A stretch of 64,000 nucleotides of DNA from CAVVAH01 sp963746175 (GTDB lineage: Bacteria; Actinomycetota; Actinomycetes; JACCUZ01): NCBI GenBank assembly GCA_963746175.1, contig CAVVAH010000001.1:682001-746000 (forward strand), read 5' to 3'. Below, piece by piece: positions 46,797-54,290 of the stretch. The notes under the pieces are model-generated. The model worked only from the letters and a program-made list of their open reading frames with translations. It had not been told where the DNA came from and did no database searches. Each line of letters opens with the position of its first letter. The stretch's first letter is position 1. Position numbers and translations under genes: made by a program.

Positions 46797-47129
46797 ATGG
46801 CGTACGACGAAGAGCTGGCGGACCGGGTCCGCGAGGTGGTCGGCGGTGAGACGGGCCTGACCGAGCAGAAGATGTTCGGCGGCCTCGCGTTCATGATCGG
46901 CGGCAACATGGCCGTGGCGGCCAGCGGTCAGGGCGGCCTGCTGCTGCGGGTCGACCCGGCCCGGACCGAGTCGCTCGTCGACCCGCCGGCCGTCGACCGG
47001 TTCGAGATGCGCGGCCGGCAGATGGACGGCTGGCTGCGTGTCGACGCCGCCGCGGTGGAGTCGGACGGCGACCTGCGCCGCTGGGTCGGGCACGGCGTCG
47101 GCTACGCCCGCTCGCTGCCACCCAAGTAG
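46797..47129 (+). CDS. TfoX N-terminal-domain family protein
   Basis: A 110-residue protein matching the TfoX/Sxy N-terminal domain (TEQKMFGGLAFMIGGNMAVA; LLLRVDPARTESLVD; GYARSLPPK at the end). In gammaproteobacteria TfoX acts in competence regulation; the short actinobacterial versions have no known role and the name implies none here. The ATG lies 28 bases after the palindrome. Confidence 0.85.
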   Translation: MAYDEELADRVREVVGGETGLTEQKMFGGLAFMIGGNMAVAASGQGGLLLRVDPARTESLVDPPAVDRFEMRGRQMDGWLRVDAAAVESDGDLRRWVGHGVGYARSLPPK

Positions 47130-47142
47130 CGGTCCGGCCCCG

Positions 47143-48387
47143 TCAGACCGGCGGGTGGTCCGGCCAGGCGACGGCGTACGTCGGGTCGCCGCCGTCCGCG
47201 ACGCGGGCGTACCGCAGCAGCTCGCGCACGATCCCCGCGTTGCCCATCGCCCAGCCGCGTCGCGGTGACAGCTCGCTGGGCGTGACCCGGTGCTCGTGGT
47301 TGGACCAGCGGGCGCCGGCCGGGTCGACGGTGGCCCGGGCGGCGATGTCGTCCACGAGCGCCCGGGCGAACGACAGGTCGGTGCGTCCCTCGACGGCCAG
47401 GTCGACCGCCAGCGCCAGGACTCCCGCGGTGCCGCAGCAGCGGCCGCTGTTGTCCCAGAAGCCGGGCCGCAGCCGCTCCGGCAGACCCGACGTGGTGACC
47501 GTCCGCCAGCACCGGTCGACGAGCGCGGTCCAGGCCGGGTCGCCGGTCACCCGGTGCAGCAGCCGGAAGGTCTGCGCGTCGCCGGCCGGGCCGTGGCACC
47601 AGCCGTAGCTGTACCGCTCGACGATCTCCGGCTTGTGCTGCGGGTCCGAGTGCGGGACCAGGAAGCCGTCCGGGCCGGCCTCGTCGCGGGCCACCACGTC
47701 GGCGGCGCCGGACAGTGCGAGCTCGACGAGGTCGTCGCGATCGGCCGACGCACCCACCGACGCGAGCGCATGGACGATGCCGAGTGTGCCGTGCGAGATG
47801 TGGTGGAACCGAGCCGGGAACCCCCGCCGCACCTCCCAGTGCACGCCGTGCGGCGTGACCTCGGCGGTGCGCGTGTACGGCTCGACCGCCAGCACCGCGA
47901 GGTCCACGTCGCCCGCCGCCAGTGCGCCGAGGGCGATGCCGGCGTTGCCCCCGAGCAGCTCGAACTGGTCGGCCCACCGCTCACCGTCGAACCGCGACCG
48001 TAGGACGTCCCGCGACCGGGTCGCAGCAGCGACCAGGTCGGTGCGGCCGAGCGCCGTACCCACAGCGTGCAGCGCGAACGCGCTCCCGCTCAGCCCGAAG
48101 TAGAGGGACGACGGCGCGACGTCCGGTGCTGCAGTGAGGGCCTCCGCGCCACGTACGCCCGCGTCGGCCCAGCGGTCGTCGCCGAGGTGGCGGTGCGCCT
48201 CGAGCAGCGTCACGACGATCCCGGCGGCCCCGCTGTACAGCGTCCGGTCGACCTCGTCGTCGTCGGGCCGCCCGGTCCAGACCAGCCCGTCGTCGGTGGT
48301 GGAGGCCGAGCCCAGCAGCCAGTCCAGCCCGGCGCCGGCCAGGCCTGCGGCGTCCGCCGGCCGGTCCGCCGCAGGGTCCGCCGCCAT
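47143..48387 (-). CDS. LanC-like (lanthionine synthetase C-like) protein, altered zinc motif
   Basis: A 414-residue alpha/alpha-barrel protein with LanC-type repeats: GAAGIVVTLLEAHRHLG, GLSGSAFALHAVG, GNAGIALGAL, SHGTLGIVHALA, YGWCHGPAGD (near 262), RCCGTAGVLALA (near 314) and GWAMGNAGIVRELLRY. In LanC cyclases zinc is held by Cys of the WC-G motif and the Cys-His of the CHG motif; here the last motif reads CCG, with Cys in place of His. No lanthipeptide precursor, dehydratase or exporter is next to it, so it may be a stand-alone LanC-like protein rather than a maturation enzyme. Confidence 0.85.
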   Translation of the reverse strand: MAADPAADRPADAAGLAGAGLDWLLGSASTTDDGLVWTGRPDDDEVDRTLYSGAAGIVVTLLEAHRHLGDDRWADAGVRGAEALTAAPDVAPSSLYFGLSGSAFALHAVGTALGRTDLVAAATRSRDVLRSRFDGERWADQFELLGGNAGIALGALAAGDVDLAVLAVEPYTRTAEVTPHGVHWEVRRGFPARFHHISHGTLGIVHALASVGASADRDDLVELALSGAADVVARDEAGPDGFLVPHSDPQHKPEIVERYSYGWCHGPAGDAQTFRLLHRVTGDPAWTALVDRCWRTVTTSGLPERLRPGFWDNSGRCCGTAGVLALAVDLAVEGRTDLSFARALVDDIAARATVDPAGARWSNHEHRVTPSELSPRRGWAMGNAGIVRELLRYARVADGGDPTYAVAWPDHPPV

Positions 48388-48506
48388 CGCCCGAGACTCT
48401 CACGGGCACCCGCGTGGCAGCGGAGGGCACGTCGAGCGATGAGTCCGTGTCGGCCCGCCGGTCTACGCTGCGGAACTGCCCGTCCGTACCGGCAAGGGAG
48501 CACGAG

Positions 48507-48920
48507 ATGAGCGCACGACTCAACCCCTACATCAGCTTCGACGGCACCGCCCGGGAGGCCCTGGAGACCTACCAGCGGATCTTCGGCGGCGACCTCACGA
48601 CGAACACCTACGGCGAGTTCGGCAACGCCGAGGGCGGCGACGCCGACAAGATCATGCACGGCAACCTGGAGACGCCCAGCGGCTTCACGCTGATGGCGGC
48701 CGACAACCCCCCGCACGAGAAGTTCGAGCCGGGCAACACCATGTCGATCAGCCTCAGCGGCGACTCCGGCGACGAGCTGCGCGGTTACTTCGAGAAGCTC
48801 GCCGAGGGCGGCACGACCACCGTGCCGCTGGAGAAGCAGATGTGGGGCGACGAGTTCGGCATGTGCATCGACCGCTTCGGCATCGCCTGGATGGTCAACA
48901 TCGGCCAGCCGCAGGCCTGA
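48507..48920 (+). CDS. PhnB-like VOC family protein
   Basis: A 137-residue VOC-fold protein of the PhnB-like type (LNPYISFDGTAREALETYQR; FGGDLTTNTYGEFG; PPHEKFEPGNTMSISLSG; DRFGIAWMVNI). Members are widespread; no reaction is assigned. GGGAG precedes the ATG. It is divergent from the LanC-like gene (119 bases) and convergent with the QueA-like gene. Confidence 0.87.
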   Translation: MSARLNPYISFDGTAREALETYQRIFGGDLTTNTYGEFGNAEGGDADKIMHGNLETPSGFTLMAADNPPHEKFEPGNTMSISLSGDSGDELRGYFEKLAEGGTTTVPLEKQMWGDEFGMCIDRFGIAWMVNIGQPQA

Positions 48921-48939
48921 CCGGTTCTCGCGCTGCCGC

Positions 48940-49977
48940 TCAGGGCAGCAGCAGGGCGGCGTCGCCGAGCTCGTGCCAGAGGTAGTCCTCGGCGCGGGCC
49001 TCGGCGTACGCCCCGGCGACCAGTCGCTCCCCCGCGACCGCCTCGAGCAGGCGGAGGTGTGACGCGCCGTCGTCGTGCCAGCCGGTGACCAGCCCGGTCA
49101 CGACCCGGGCCGGTCGGTCCGGTCCGAGGACGAGGTCCGTCCAACCGGTCCCGGCGCGGACCGCGCCGGTGCGGCCGGCCACCGTCTCCAGCGCACGGGT
49201 CACCGTGGTGCCCACGGCCACCACCCGGCCACCACGCGCCCTGGTGTCGTTCACCAGGGCCGCGGTCGCCACCGGCACGACGTACGGCTCGGGCAGCGGC
49301 GCCTCGCCGGCCTCCAGCGAGGACACCCCGGTGTGCAGCGTGACCGGCGCCACCGCCACGCCGCGGGTCACCAGCTCGGTGACCATGGCGTCGGTGAACG
49401 GGCGTCCGGCGCTCGGCATCTCGGCGCTCCCGGGCTCCCGGCCGAAGACCGTCGTGTAGCTCGCCAGCGGCCAGTCGTCCTTGACGTAGGAGTAGGCGAT
49501 CGGGCGGCCGTGACGGGCGAGGTAGCCGGGCACGTCGTCCGGCACCAGCAGCCGGCACCGCCACAGCCGCGTGCGCGCCGGGTCGGCGCCCTCGTCGGGG
49601 TAGGACCCGACGACCTGCAGGCGACCTCCGGGGAGGGTCACCGTCTCCCCCGGGACCACGTCGTGCAGCGGTCCCGTCGCGCGTCGGCCGGGTCGCAGCT
49701 CGGCCGCCCAGGTGCCGTCCGGCAGCGCGGCCGACAGGTGCACCGTCACGGGACCTGACGTCCGCCGGCCGTCGACGGCCGCCGCCAGCGTCGCCGAGGT
49801 GTTGACGACGACGAGGTCGCCGGCTTCCAGGTGCGAGGGCAGGTCCCGGAACAGCGTGTGCCGGATCGTGCCCGGACGGCCGACGAGCAGGCGCACCTCG
49901 TCGCGGGCCAGGCCGCGCGCCTCGGGCGGCTCGGCGGCCGACCGCGCCGGACCGTGGTGCAGTGCCTCGACGCTCAC
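48940..49977 (-). CDS. QueA-like S-adenosylmethionine:tRNA ribosyltransferase-isomerase family protein
   Basis: A 345-residue protein with the QueA fold: RLLVGRPGTIRHTLFRDLPS at the N-terminus, LVVVNTSATLAAAVDGRR, SYTTVFGREPGSAEMPSAGR (the canonical family has GSVAAPTAGLHF here), APVTLHTGVSSLEAGE and DDGASHLRLLEAVAGE near the end. Canonical QueA makes epoxyqueuosine on tRNA. No other queuosine gene is in the window and the substrate-loop sequence is divergent, so the reaction may differ. The GTG start overlaps the stop of the SDR gene (GTGA), so the two are one operon. Confidence 0.82.
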   Translation of the reverse strand: MSVEALHHGPARSAAEPPEARGLARDEVRLLVGRPGTIRHTLFRDLPSHLEAGDLVVVNTSATLAAAVDGRRTSGPVTVHLSAALPDGTWAAELRPGRRATGPLHDVVPGETVTLPGGRLQVVGSYPDEGADPARTRLWRCRLLVPDDVPGYLARHGRPIAYSYVKDDWPLASYTTVFGREPGSAEMPSAGRPFTDAMVTELVTRGVAVAPVTLHTGVSSLEAGEAPLPEPYVVPVATAALVNDTRARGGRVVAVGTTVTRALETVAGRTGAVRAGTGWTDLVLGPDRPARVVTGLVTGWHDDGASHLRLLEAVAGERLVAGAYAEARAEDYLWHELGDAALLLP

Positions 49978-50678
49978 CGGGCGGCTCCCACGGGCATGAG
50001 CAGGTCGGCGGCCCGGTATCGCCCGCTGGGCGGCCGGCGGGCCAGCAGCGCCCGGACGGCCGGGACGGCGACCGTCCCGGGCTCGGGCCGGTCCGAGATG
50101 TCCTCGCCGGGGAAGGCCGCCTGGTGCATCGCGGTGCGCATGTCGCCGGGATCGAGCGCGTAGACCCGCAGCGACGCCTCCTCGACGGCGAGCACCGCCG
50201 TGAGGTGGTCCAGCGCGGCCTTGGCCGACCCGTAGCCGCCCCAGCCGTCGTAGGCCTCCACCGCCGCGTCCGAGCTGACGTTCACGACGGTGCCGACGGA
50301 CCGCCGCAGCAGCGGCAGTCCCTCCTGGAGCAGGGCGTGCGGCGCAAGCACGTCGACCTCGTAGACCCGCGCCAGCTCGGCGGCCGGGTAGTCGGCGAGC
50401 CGCGGCTGGGGGCTGGGTCCGAGGTGGCTGGCGTTGTTCACCAGCAGGTCCAGGCCACCGAGGTCCCGGGCGGCCGCGACCAGGTCCGCCCGGTGACGAG
50501 GGTCCCTCACGTCGCCAGGCACGACCCTGGTGCGGGCGGGATCCAGAGCGGCGACCGCCGCCAGCAGGTCCGGGGCGCCACGGGCGTCCAGCACGAGGGA
50601 CCACCCAGCGCCACCCAGGTCGAGGGCCAGGGCGAGGCCGAGGCCGCGGGACGCGCCGGTGATGAGTGCGACAGGCAT
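49974..50678 (-). CDS. Short-chain dehydrogenase/reductase
   Basis: A 234-residue classical SDR: cofactor motif TGASRGLGLAL (7-17), LLVNNAS, catalytic VVNVSSDAAVEAYDGWGGYG and the YXXXK pair in YGSAK. The ATG has AAGGAGA 10 bases upstream. It is the first gene of a two-gene operon with the QueA-like protein, transcribed from a MerR-type promoter facing soxR, so redox control is likely. The substrate is unknown. Confidence 0.9.
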   Translation of the reverse strand: MPVALITGASRGLGLALALDLGGAGWSLVLDARGAPDLLAAVAALDPARTRVVPGDVRDPRHRADLVAAARDLGGLDLLVNNASHLGPSPQPRLADYPAAELARVYEVDVLAPHALLQEGLPLLRRSVGTVVNVSSDAAVEAYDGWGGYGSAKAALDHLTAVLAVEEASLRVYALDPGDMRTAMHQAAFPGEDISDRPEPGTVAVPAVRALLARRPPSGRYRAADLLMPVGAAR

Positions 50679-50718
50679 GAGGTCGGGTTCTCCTTGCGTT
50701 CCGGATCGGGATGAGGGC

Positions 50719-50749
50719 ATCCTGGGACATGAAGCTGACTTCAGGTCAA
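50719..50749 (-). promoter_or_regulatory. MerR/SoxR-type promoter of the SDR-QueA operon
   Basis: On the minus strand, TTGACC (50749-50744) and CAGGAT (50724-50719) are separated by 19 bases, the long spacer typical of promoters activated by MerR-family proteins. Between and overlapping them lies a dyad: GACATGAAG (50726-50734) and CTTCAGGTC (50739-50747), 8 of 9 positions symmetric with a 4-base spacer. SoxR is encoded immediately on the other side. A transcript would start about 35 bases before the SDR ATG. Confidence 0.75.
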
Positions 50750-50769
50750 GCACCACTGGCTGGAGGTGA

Positions 50770-51240
50770 ATCGTCGACACCCACGACCTGCTGACCGTCG
50801 GGGCCGTCTCGGAACGCAGCGGCTTCGCCCCGTCGGCGCTGCGCTACTACGAGCGGCTGGGCCTGGTGCAGGCAAGCCGTACGACAGGCGGCCAGCGCCG
50901 CTATCCCCGCAGCACCCTGCGGCGACTGGCCTTCATCCGGGCCGCGCGCAACATCGGGCTCTCCCTGGACGAGGTCGCGGAGGCACTGGCGACCCTCCCC
51001 GACGGGCGGACCCCCACCAAGTCCGACTGGACCCGGCTGAGCCGCACCTGGCGGTCGCGGCTGGACGACCAGATCGCCGGCCTGCTCGCCCTCCGCGACG
51101 GGCTGGACTCGTGCATCGGCTGCGGCTGCCTGTCGCTGCGCCGCTGCGCCTTCTCCAACCCCGCCGACCTGGCTGCCGGGTCCGGGCCCGGCGCGGCGTT
51201 CCTCCCCCGCTCCCTGCGCCGTCCGACCGAGCCGGCCTGA
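50770..51240 (+). CDS. soxR: Redox-sensing MerR-family regulator SoxR, no canonical start codon
   Basis: The frame encodes a MerR helix-turn-helix (LLTVGAVSERSGFAPSALRY, LGLVQASRTTGGQRRY), a dimerisation helix and the SoxR 2Fe-2S motif CIGCGCLSLRRC. SoxR senses redox-active compounds through this cluster. The domain must begin near base 50790, but after the in-frame TGA at 50767-50769 there is no ATG, GTG or TTG before GTG 50866, which would cut off the DNA-binding helix. A strong TGGAGGTGA lies at 50761-50769, and GTG 50766 would be in frame if one base were removed from 50769-50770. Either a rare start (ATC 50770 or GTC 50773), a start-region mutation or a sequence error is involved. About 156 residues. 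Confidence 0.8.
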   Translation: MVDTHDLLTVGAVSERSGFAPSALRYYERLGLVQASRTTGGQRRYPRSTLRRLAFIRAARNIGLSLDEVAEALATLPDGRTPTKSDWTRLSRTWRSRLDDQIAGLLALRDGLDSCIGCGCLSLRRCAFSNPADLAAGSGPGAAFLPRSLRRPTEPA

Positions 51241-51340
51241 CCGTCCGGCCGGCTGCCGTACGGGTGGGAGCACGCTGGGTGAGCGCCACTCACCCTGCTG
51301 GCCGAGTCTTCGACCGGTGCCCCCTGGGTACCGTCGGTAC

Positions 51341-52180
51341 GTGCACGCACCCGACTCGATCGAGCTGCGTCGACTCGCCCTGGCGGTGTCGGTGCTGGAC
51401 GATGTCGACATCGTCCCGCTGGACGACGGCTTGCTGCTCACCGGCGACACCCCCGTGGAGGTCAGCTGGCTGGAGCTGCGCCGCGCCCTGGCCGGGGCCG
51501 ACCCCGAGGACGAGCTCGGCCGGTTCCGGGTCCGCGCCTGGCTGCGCGGCCGCCGGATCGCGGCGACCGTGCATGTCGAGCACCTGCGGGAGCAGGCCCG
51601 GCCGGTCGGCCTGCCGGTGGACCACCCGATGCACCCCGGCCTCGACTGGGTCCGGCGGCGGGTGCTCGGCGACGCGCTCGACCTGGGCTTCGGCTTCGCC
51701 GCCGTCGGCAGCGACCCCGACGAGGTCGTCGTCATCCCGCAGGGCGCACTCGACGCTGCCGGCATCGACCCGATGCCCTGGTGGCCGATGGCCCTCGACT
51801 ACCTGGAGCGGATGGGCGCACTGGCAGCCCAGCGACTGGCAGCCAACCCCGTCCTGCGGCCGATCGGCGACTGCGACGTCGCCACGCTGCTCGGGTCGCG
51901 GTCGCTGCGCGAGGCACTGTGCGCCGCGGACGGCACCGGCATGCGGGCCGCCGCGGTGCCGATGCTGCGGCGCGGCTGGCTGGACCTCTCCCGCATCGAC
52001 CCGGCGTTCACCGCCGCCGCCGCCGCGGCGACGACCCCCGAGGAGCGCGGCTTCGCCCGGCCCGTGCTCCTGACGGCGGACGAGGTGACCCTGGCGCCCG
52101 AGGGCGGCCGCCCCGCCGAGATCGTCCTGCGCGACGACGCCGTCGAGGCGCCGCACCTGCGGTCCGTCCTCTACCGCTGA
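51341..52180 (+). CDS. Conserved-looking cytoplasmic protein of unknown function
   Basis: A 279-residue soluble protein that I do not recognise. It has well-behaved composition with alternating charged and hydrophobic segments (SIELRRLALAVSVLDDVDIV, PLDDGLLLTGDTPVEVSW, GLDWVRRRVLGDALDLGFGF, WWPMALDYLERMGALAAQ) and no membrane helix or metal motif. GTG 51341 is chosen; GTG 51317 would add 8 residues. No ribosome-binding site is evident, so it may be leaderless. It follows soxR on the same strand after about 100 bases. Confidence 0.7.
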   Translation: MHAPDSIELRRLALAVSVLDDVDIVPLDDGLLLTGDTPVEVSWLELRRALAGADPEDELGRFRVRAWLRGRRIAATVHVEHLREQARPVGLPVDHPMHPGLDWVRRRVLGDALDLGFGFAAVGSDPDEVVVIPQGALDAAGIDPMPWWPMALDYLERMGALAAQRLAANPVLRPIGDCDVATLLGSRSLREALCAADGTGMRAAAVPMLRRGWLDLSRIDPAFTAAAAAATTPEERGFARPVLLTADEVTLAPEGGRPAEIVLRDDAVEAPHLRSVLYR

Positions 52181-52321
52181 GCCGCACCACAGCGACGTCA
52201 CCGCACCGGAAGCGGAACAGATCCGGCACTACTGCTCGTTCCGACGGTGCATGATCCACAGCGGATCTGTTGGAGAAACTGCCATCGATCCCCTGTGGAT
52301 CACTGGACGGGCGCGCGGTAG

Positions 52322-52344
52322 GTGCCGCTACGGCGCAGCGGCAC
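52322..52344 (-). terminator. Hairpin after the DUF222-HNH gene
   Basis: Eight-base arms (52322-52329 and 52337-52344) with a 7-base loop, 12 bases past the stop of the minus-strand gene. Confidence 0.45.
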
Positions 52345-52355
52345 ATTTCCGCCTC

Positions 52356-53680
52356 TCACGTGAGGACCGGGGTCGCGGTCGTGAGGTAGGTGGCGCCGAG
52401 GGGGCTGGTGAAGGCTCTGGTCCTGGTAGCCGGGTCGTAGGAGAGCGCCCAGCCGGCGTGGGTCTTGGCGTTGTGGTGCTGCCGGCACAGTGGTCCGAGG
52501 TTGACGCGGATCGTCTTCCCGCCCCGGGTGACGAAGCCGAACGTGTGGACATGGTCCAGGTCGCAGGTCTCGGCGCGCCGGCTGCAGCCGGGGAACCCGC
52601 AGCGCTGGTCGCGGGCGATGATGAACCGGCGCATCCGGTCGGTGGGCCCGTAGGTGCCGGCACTGACGTCGAGCAGCTCCCCGGTGCCGGGGTGGACCAG
52701 CCAGCGGACGAAGTCGCGGTCGGCGGCCATCACCCGCGCCAGGTCGGCCGGGACCAGGCCGTAGCCGGGGACCCGGCGGGGGTTGTCGACCAGGCCGGCC
52801 AGGGTCGCGGCGTCGATCACGACGGCAGCGACCTGCTTCCCGCCGCACGAGCACCTCGCGAGCGACGCCCCGCTGGGCACCGGGGGCCCCGTGGTGTCGC
52901 GCAGCGGGTCGCGGCCCAGCAGGGTGTCGAGGGCGGCGTCGACGCGCAGCGCGTCCAGGCCGGGGTCGTCGAGGCCGGCGCCGCGGCGCGCGGCGCGGAC
53001 CGTGTTCGCGAGCTCGGTGGCGCGCGCACGCGTCGCCCTCGTCGGGCGACGCTCATCGGCAGGAACCAGCCGGTGCGTCCGTCCCGGTCCGGAACCCGGT
53101 CGATCCGCCGATCGGCGTGCTTGCGCTTGGCGCGGTCTCTGGCAGCGGCCGGGTCGAGGCGGACGACGGCGTCGGCGACCGCGCGGCGGGTCTCGGCCGC
53201 GGCCTGGCCGGGTAGCCGCGCCAGCACCGCGTCCTCGACCCGCCGGGCTGTGTCGTCGGTGAGGTCGTCGGTGCCGCGGGCCAGGTTGGCGGCGTGCAGC
53301 CAGGAGATCCGACCGGTGTCGAGCAGCGCGAGGGTGCGGGGGAACCGGTCGCGCAGGTCGACTGCGACCACGGTGCGGTCGGCGGCGGTGACCGGCGACA
53401 GGCGCAGGGCGGCGCCGATCTCGTGCCGCGCCTCCGAGGAGGGCATCCCGAGGTCCTGGCAGGAGTCGGCGACCGCGGCGATGGCGTGGGTCTTCAGTCC
53501 GGCCAGGGCGGCTTCGCACCGGTCGATGGCGCGCACCAGGTCGACCCCGTCCATCGACTCCAACACCGCGGGGTCCACCCGGTCGAGGATCGCCACCGCG
53601 GCGGGCAGGTCGGTCACCGGGCCGTCGGCGATCGCGCGCACGAGCTCGGCGCTCGCGACCGTCGTCTCGGCTGACCTCAT
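52356..53680 (-). pseudogene. DUF222 / HNH endonuclease protein, frameshifted
   Basis: The N-terminal DUF222 part (SAELVRAIADGPVTDLPAAV through RRIDRVPDRDGRTGWFLPMS) reads from ATG 53680 to about base 53050. The C-terminal part (ELANTVRAARRGAGLDDPGL onward, with the HNH motif CDLDHVHTF and LCRQHHNAKT) reads in another frame to the stop at 52356. A net loss of one base (or gain of two) between about 53010 and 53056 joins them. The intact protein would have about 440 residues, normal for this very common actinobacterial family, whose members are multi-copy and of uncertain role. As written only the N-terminal half plus an arginine-rich tail can be made. Confidence 0.82.
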
Positions 53681-53878
53681 GCTGTGAATCTAGTTGCCAC
53701 CCCGGACACAACCCTCGTGTTCCACAGGCCCGGAAACCGTTGCCACACAACGAATCCTCTGTGGACAGCCACCATGTCAGACCCTTCGGAAGGACACGTG
53801 CGAGCCCGATATCCAGCAGCCGGGCTACGGTGGCACCGACCGGCCGGGGAGCGGCCAGTTCTGGGGCGGGAGGTAACG

Positions 53879-54265
53879 GTGGCAGACCCGTCGACACCCC
53901 TCGTGCACAGCCCGGCCAGCCGGCACGTGGAGACCGACCCGACGCCCGGGATGGTGCGGCGCCGCGCCGTGGACACCGGCACGATGTGGGCCGGGACCGC
54001 CACCACGGCTCCCGGTGCGGTCTCGGGCTGGCACCACCACGGCGACCACGACTCCACCATCTACGTCGTGAGCGGCACCTTGCGGATGGAGTTCGGTGCC
54101 GGCGGCCGGGAGACGTTCGACGCGGTCGCCGGCGACGTCGTGCAGGTGCCGGCGGGCGCCGTGCACCGGGAGGCCAACCCGCTCGACGAGGAGTCGCTCC
54201 TGGTCGTGGTCCGCTGCGGGACCGGTGAGCCCACCGTCAACGTCGACGGCCCTGCAGCCGGTTGA
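53879..54265 (+). CDS. Cupin-domain protein
   Basis: A 128-residue single cupin: GWHHHGDHDSTIYVVSG is motif 1 with metal-binding histidines and glutamate position replaced by Ser/Thr, and GDVVQVPAGAVHREANP is motif 2. The GTG at 53879 is preceded by GGGAGGTA; an ATG at 53774 would add 35 residues of poor composition. Substrate unknown. It lies 25 bases before the aminotransferase-like gene and may be co-transcribed. Confidence 0.8.
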   Translation: MADPSTPLVHSPASRHVETDPTPGMVRRRAVDTGTMWAGTATTAPGAVSGWHHHGDHDSTIYVVSGTLRMEFGAGGRETFDAVAGDVVQVPAGAVHREANPLDEESLLVVVRCGTGEPTVNVDGPAAG

Positions 54266-54290
54266 CCGTGCGAGCGGGCAGGATGCGGGC

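Noticed and set aside
43968..47093. 1041-codon minus-strand open frame opposite fadA-fadB
   Set aside because: Antisense shadow of well-recognised genes, composition dominated by Arg, His, Val and Asp, no motif.
46797..47129. TfoX-like gene as evidence of a competence system
   Set aside because: Only the short N-terminal domain is present and no competence genes are nearby.
50866..51240. GTG 50866 as the start of soxR
   Set aside because: It would delete the first part of the winged-helix DNA-binding domain, leaving a non-functional regulator.
52252..52302. Inverted repeat TGATCCACAG / CTGTGGATCA with a 31-base loop
   Set aside because: The loop is long and the arms could be chance; a better placed short hairpin exists at 52322-52344.
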